Shown here: one piece after another, positions 15,046 through 19,034 of the stretch
How the letters are laid out: each line of letters starts with the position of its first letter
How positions within the stretch are numbered: the first letter of the stretch is position 1
Assembly (NCBI GenBank): GCA_002305535.1
Contig: DBRE01000064.1
Coordinates: forward strand, 1-19,034
Direction: 5' to 3'
DNA: 19,034 bases
Origin: Syntrophomonas sp. UBA1376
GTDB lineage: Bacteria > Bacillota > Syntrophomonadia > Syntrophomonadales > Syntrophomonadaceae
Notes under the pieces: model-generated
Seen by the model: the letters and a program-made list of their open reading frames with translations, nothing else
The model's database searches: none
Told to the model about the DNA's origin: nothing
Program-made: the position numbers and the translations under genes

Positions 15046-16060
15046 TTACCGACATTTACAGCGCATGACCGATTCAACCGGTATGCTGCAGTTTTCCCAA
15101 CTATCCACACCTGACCCCAGTAGCGGTTACACCTTGGACGACAATGCTCGCGCCCTGATAGTAACCCTGAATATGAAAGACAGCCATGACCTGGCCTTGA
15201 TCTACGCTAATTGGTTATTTCAAGCCCAGCGCATTGATGGTAGCTGGAGCAACCTGCAAGTTCGGGGCAACGATATTCGGGCTCTGGATTCTGAGGACAG
15301 CGTAGGGCGTGCCCTCCTGGCTTGCGCTCTGGGCTCTGGCTGTGCATGGCCGGATGTGCAGGGTATGTGCCTGGCCATGTTTAATCGCAATTTGCCCCGA
15401 GCAGTACACTTCAAATCTCCCCGAGCAGTAGCTTACACTCTGACCGGGTTGTGCATGATAGATAAACCCATGTCCCGAGATCACCTGCAACTGATCCGTC
15501 AGCTGAGTTCCTATTTGACAGGCCTGTATCAACAACACCAAAAAAAAGGCTGGTATTGGTTCGAAAACAGTCTTACTTACTGCAATGGGATACTGCCCCA
15601 GGCTTTGTTCAGTGTATATGCCAGAACAGGCAATAAAAAGGCTTTGAAGACCGGCCATGAAGCTTTAAGCTTCCTGTGTGATATACTGTTCCGATCTGGT
15701 TATCTCAATATCGTGGGCAACAAAGGTTGGTATAAGTATGGAGAAAAGCCGCCCTGTTTCGATCAGCAGCCGGTAGATGCCGCCTCGACCGCTAGCGCTT
15801 GTTTGGCAGCCTATCAGAGTATAGGTGGACAGCACTACCTGGGTTTGGCCCGCCAAGCTCACCGCTGGTATCATGGAGCCAATATAAACGAGTTGAAGCT
15901 ATACGATCAGAAGACGGGCGGATGTTATGATGCTCTGACCGAAGAAGGGGTCAATCTCAATCAGGGTGCTGAAGCCATACTTTCTTTCCTGCTATGCGAA
16001 CAGCTGATGGCGAAACACCTTGGCAAAGACCAACCAGCTGCCATAGAGCAGTCATCCTAA
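15038..16060 (+). CDS. Probable alpha/alpha-toroid protein coupled to the glycosyltransferase
   Basis: This 340-residue protein has no signal peptide. The repeated pattern of helices with aromatic and acidic segments suggests an alpha/alpha-barrel of the kind common in glycoside hydrolases and lyases, but I cannot assign a CAZy family. Conserved-looking segments are SGYTLDDNARAL (29-40), LDSEDSVGRALL (83-94), GWYWFENSLTYCNGILPQAL (171-190), FDQQPVDAAS (241-250), TGGCYDAL (293-300) and NLNQGAEAILSFL (306-318). Candidate catalytic acids are D34/D35, E176, D242 and E312. The ATG lies inside the end of the glycosyltransferase gene (8-bp overlap), so the two are translationally coupled and may act as a complex. 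It is the last gene before the terminator at 16095. A catalytic or binding role is undetermined. Confidence 0.65.
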   Translation: MLDYRHLQRMTDSTGMLQFSQLSTPDPSSGYTLDDNARALIVTLNMKDSHDLALIYANWLFQAQRIDGSWSNLQVRGNDIRALDSEDSVGRALLACALGSGCAWPDVQGMCLAMFNRNLPRAVHFKSPRAVAYTLTGLCMIDKPMSRDHLQLIRQLSSYLTGLYQQHQKKGWYWFENSLTYCNGILPQALFSVYARTGNKKALKTGHEALSFLCDILFRSGYLNIVGNKGWYKYGEKPPCFDQQPVDAASTASACLAAYQSIGGQHYLGLARQAHRWYHGANINELKLYDQKTGGCYDALTEEGVNLNQGAEAILSFLLCEQLMAKHLGKDQPAAIEQSS

Positions 16061-16094
16061 AGTAAGCCTTTTCTCAATCCAGGGAAATTTTGAG

Positions 16095-16118
16095 ACGGGG
16101 ATCACTGATCCCCGTTTT
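16095..16118 (+). terminator. Terminator of the manC operon
   Basis: ACGGGGAT (16095-16102) pairs with ATCCCCGT (16108-16115) around CACTG; the flanking CA/TG can extend pairing. TTTT follows at 16115-16118. It ends the manC operon 35 bp after its last stop codon and abuts the stop codon of the convergent GH130 gene. There is no T run on the minus strand. Confidence 0.85.
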
Positions 16119-19034
16119 CTACGTTAAATTATGAGTAGTAATCCTAAACGATGCGGGCACCAGATCAGCCAGAGTAGCTCGAGCTACACCTATACTCGTA
16201 TCGGCTGCTCCGTAATAAACCAGTATTTCATCATTATCGTCCAGAATTTCTTTATCAGTGCCAGGCACTGCCCCGCAGGTAAACACCACATTGGGCACCC
16301 AAGCGCCACTCAGACCGATCTCATAGTCCTTTTCCGGTTCCAAAATTGGATTAGGAGAGCGGTAGATCACTTTGCTGGGGTTATTCAGATCCACCAGCAA
16401 AACGCCCAAGCGGTAGACATAATTATAATCGACCCCATGATAGATCAATAGCCACCCATAGCGAGTTTTCAACGGTTGCGCGCCGGCGCCGATTTTCATG
16501 GAATCCCACATACGCCCGGGACGAGGGCCAGCAATAATAGCATGTTTATCCCAAATGGGGAATTCCAACTTATCACTGTAGGTCACCCATATACTAGGCT
16601 CAATACGATGATAAATTATATACTTGCCATTGATTTTTTCCGGGAAAATAATGGCATCTTTATCCCAGATGTTTTTGAAAGCTAATCCTTCCCGTTTCCA
16701 GTTGGTATAGTTTCCGGTGGTAAAGTCCTCTACCGAGATAGAGGCGGCTGCTATCTGTGCAATATTTCCGTCGTAGGCAGTGTAGAGCATGAAAATGCGA
16801 TCTTCAATAATAATGAGGCGTGGATCTTCACACCCCTTTATTTCCTCGGGTATCTGCGGAGAGAATATAGGATCAGGCAACCGTTCTAATACCTTAAACC
16901 CATCCGTTATAGCCAGTCCTATATGGGAAATACCATCATCGCCAACAGCTCGGTAAAACAAGTATACCTTGTCTCCTATTCGTAAGGCTCCTGGGTTCAG
17001 CACGTATTTAGACTCCCATGTGCTGCCTTCCAGTGGCTCCAAGAGGGGATTGCCCTCATAGCGCTGTAGATGGCGACTCGGTTCCGTGGTGGTTTCCTGG
17101 ACTACTACGGTTACATCCTTAGGTCGGGTGGGCAACAGAGTATCCAAGAGGTTGGCATTGCTTTTGCCTGATTGGATCATGCGAAAAACGATTTTGGTTA
17201 TCTCCTGAGGGTCATAGCCTAATTCCTTATAGAGAGCCTCCAGGAATTCGTGATTGAACCAACGTCCTTCCACACTGGTGGTTGCTGGAGTAGGGATATT
17301 TTTTCCCCCTTTGAAACTATAGCTGGCCCAGCTCCAGGCCGTACATGTCAAATAGGTTTCATCTTCCAGCACCTGGCTCAAGCCGTATCCCTGCGCCATG
17401 AGTTTTAGCAAATCAGCCAGAATACCCTTGTTTTCCTCTTCCAACCGTTGGGCCAGTGCGCTGATTTTCTGCACCAGGTTGCGATGATGTAAATTCTCGA
17501 AAACATTGTGGGCTGAAAAATCTTCCCCGCGGCGGATCCCCAATAGAGAGTTGCGGATTTTAAGGCTGATGTTTTTTCTCTCGCAGACATTGATCCTAAA
17601 TAACTCCGAATACTGTTCGGCTACAGCCAGTCTTCTGACTATGCTCGTAAAATAGCGAGTTTTGGGATATTTCCCGCCCATACCCTGATCTAATGGTTTA
17701 ACAATGATCCGGCCGGTAACCCGGTTCAGGTTGGTGATCTTCCCCTGACTGAGCAAACCCATGTGCTGATCCTGGGTAAGCAAAATCGGTTTCATTTCCA
17801 CCCAGGCAAAGCTTTCCGGTTTCAGATTGTCAACCAGCCATAATAGATCACGATCTGTATAACTCCAGCTGGCCATCAGATTGGCATAGGTAACTACATC
17901 GCGCGGATCCATCTCTTCCAGTAACTGCTCAGCCTTGTAGTAGCCCAATGGGATCATAAGATTGACCGGAGGAAATCTCACTACCATTTCTCTAAGCAGA
18001 TCTGAACTGATGGTAAACATTTGATGATCAGGGAACAGTTCAAACAAACGATCCACAAAGGCCTTTAACCCAACCTCAGTATGAATATCTCCGGGCAGAA
18101 GTTCGTCCAGTCCATCCTCCAGCTTCTGCATATAGTCCTGCACAGCCTGAATTATTGCCTTTTCAGATGAATGCAGATCCACACCCAGACCTTCGCTCAG
18201 GAATTCATTAAAGCGGGTTTCATAGCGTTGGCGCAGCTCACGGAAAATATTGTCGGTGGCAATGATGCGCTGATCTTTGCCAACAATGCGCTTGGGCACC
18301 ACTATCGGTCTGCCCGGTATATACTCCATATAGGTCAATGGAATGATCGGCGGGCGGCACTGCTCTTGATATTGACTCCAGGCTTGATTCAGGTCTGGTT
18401 TATGTTTCCAGAAGACATCCGTCAATCGGCGGAGAATAGATTCCATTTTATGAAGCAGAAGCTCATCAGGTTGGCACCCTTCTCCCTGAGGCAGACATTT
18501 CTGATATGCCTGCATCTCGGTAATATAGCTCAGTACCCTCCCATTATACAAACCGGTCAGGAGATCAAAAATTCCCTTTTCGTCTACCTGGTCATCAAAA
18601 ACGTACTGGATCATCAGTGACAACAGGGCACTCACCCAGAGATCATCATCCATATAAAAGGGCTGCACCGACGCCAGTCGGGCAAATTCTCCCTCCGGAT
18701 CAATGACAGCCAGTAAATCCCGATTATTCTCCAGACTGCGCTCATAATTCCTCAGCAGACTGTCGGGAGGATAGGTGATATAATCGGGACGTTTGGCCTC
18801 CTGACGGGACAAGATATCGGCTACCTTTATGAGCAGTCGATCCTTTAGCCAAACAGCATTGTCCCTTTTGATAGCCTCGAATATCGTTTGGGCATTCTCC
18901 CGGAAGATACGGTTGCGTGCTTCCAGACTGTGCAGTTTTACGGCACCACCCAAATTGACTTCACAAACGGTTTTATTCCAGCACAAAGCTCTGGTCAAAA
19001 TCCAAAAATCGATGCCATAGCCCTGGATGGTTTC
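16119..19034 (-). CDS. Partial giant fusion: glycosyltransferase end, unknown middle, GH130 domain
   Basis: The reading frame runs open to the window edge, so the true start lies outside and at least 971 codons are present. A TTG at 18996-18998 is probably internal. The first visible part (about 19034-18870) reads GYGIDFWILTRAL then VCEVNLGGAVKLHS, resembling the C-terminal end of GT-A glycosyltransferases such as the GT81/GT2 type, including a likely metal-binding His. About 590 residues follow (roughly 17073-18850) that I do not recognise: helical, without membrane segments. The last 317 residues (16119-17072) are a GH130 five-blade propeller: YEGNPLLEP, WESKYVLNPGAL, LFYRAVG, GCEDPR (Asp codon 16824-16826, the expected general acid), DKDAIIFPEKINGKYIIYHR and YGAADTSIGVA. 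GH130 enzymes phosphorolyse or hydrolyse beta-mannosides. It is convergent with the manC operon. Confidence 0.85.
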   Translation of the reverse strand, partial: ETIQGYGIDFWILTRALCWNKTVCEVNLGGAVKLHSLEARNRIFRENAQTIFEAIKRDNAVWLKDRLLIKVADILSRQEAKRPDYITYPPDSLLRNYERSLENNRDLLAVIDPEGEFARLASVQPFYMDDDLWVSALLSLMIQYVFDDQVDEKGIFDLLTGLYNGRVLSYITEMQAYQKCLPQGEGCQPDELLLHKMESILRRLTDVFWKHKPDLNQAWSQYQEQCRPPIIPLTYMEYIPGRPIVVPKRIVGKDQRIIATDNIFRELRQRYETRFNEFLSEGLGVDLHSSEKAIIQAVQDYMQKLEDGLDELLPGDIHTEVGLKAFVDRLFELFPDHQMFTISSDLLREMVVRFPPVNLMIPLGYYKAEQLLEEMDPRDVVTYANLMASWSYTDRDLLWLVDNLKPESFAWVEMKPILLTQDQHMGLLSQGKITNLNRVTGRIIVKPLDQGMGGKYPKTRYFTSIVRRLAVAEQYSELFRINVCERKNISLKIRNSLLGIRRGEDFSAHNVFENLHHRNLVQKISALAQRLEEENKGILADLLKLMAQGYGLSQVLEDETYLTCTAWSWASYSFKGGKNIPTPATTSVEGRWFNHEFLEALYKELGYDPQEITKIVFRMIQSGKSNANLLDTLLPTRPKDVTVVVQETTTEPSRHLQRYEGNPLLEPLEGSTWESKYVLNPGALRIGDKVYLFYRAVGDDGISHIGLAITDGFKVLERLPDPIFSPQIPEEIKGCEDPRLIIIEDRIFMLYTAYDGNIAQIAAASISVEDFTTGNYTNWKREGLAFKNIWDKDAIIFPEKINGKYIIYHRIEPSIWVTYSDKLEFPIWDKHAIIAGPRPGRMWDSMKIGAGAQPLKTRYGWLLIYHGVDYNYVYRLGVLLVDLNNPSKVIYRSPNPILEPEKDYEIGLSGAWVPNVVFTCGAVPGTDKEILDDNDEILVYYGAADTSIGVARATLADLVPASFRITTHNLT

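Noticed and set aside
18996..18998. TTG as the start codon of the GH130 fusion gene
   Set aside because: The twelve codons upstream to the window edge are open and continue a glycosyltransferase-like sequence (GYGIDFWI), so the gene almost surely starts outside the window.

Overview
The window reads as chromosomal DNA of a Gram-positive-lineage (Firmicutes/Clostridia-type) bacterium. A strictly anaerobic group such as the Syntrophomonadaceae or a relative is plausible, but that placement is inference. The evidence is strong AGGAGG-type ribosome binding sites before most genes, a Tad pilus operon that lacks any outer-membrane secretin, a YitT/DUF2179 membrane protein, and protein sequences of clostridial character. 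No rRNA, tRNA, CRISPR array or transposase gene is visible.

Layout. Positions 1-378 hold no gene. They contain two degenerate copies of a ~100-bp repeat with internal hairpins, an intrinsic terminator, and an extended -10 promoter for typA. typA/bipA (379-2202, +) encodes a complete ribosome-associated GTPase. The typA/DUF192 convergent gap (2203-2402) holds a perfect-stem hairpin and an adjacent ~123-bp imperfect palindrome flanked by an 11-bp direct repeat, which looks like a small palindromic element inserted at the terminator. From 10056 down to 2403 on the minus strand is a compact Tad (Flp) pilus operon: flp pilin, prepilin peptidase, TadE, TadG-like pseudopilin, CpaB, CpaE (receiver plus MinD-like ATPase), CpaF ATPase, TadB, TadC and a terminal DUF192 gene. 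A YitT-family membrane protein (10255-11130, -) lies upstream of the pilus promoter region.

From 11371 to 16060 (+) is a second operon: GDP-mannose pyrophosphorylase, phosphomannomutase, a family-4-like glycosyltransferase with an unusual C-terminal lobe, and an overlapping gene for a probable alpha/alpha-toroid protein. A strong terminator follows at 16095-16118. Converging on it from the right edge is a very long gene (16119 to beyond 19034, -). Its C-terminal third is a GH130-type mannoside phosphorylase/hydrolase, its middle ~590 residues match nothing I know, and its N-terminal side reads through the window edge into what looks like the end of a GT-A glycosyltransferase.

Working together: mannose-6-phosphate would be converted by ManB to mannose-1-phosphate and by ManC to GDP-mannose. 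One or both glycosyltransferases could use the GDP-mannose, and the GH130 domain could phosphorolyse the product back to mannose-1-phosphate. This suggests a mannoside/mannan synthesis-and-turnover module centred on a glycosyltransferase-unknown-GH130 fusion, which is the most interesting part of the window. The Tad operon is a conventional monoderm pilus system with two points of note: an apparently phosphorylatable receiver domain in CpaE and the DUF192 gene at its end.
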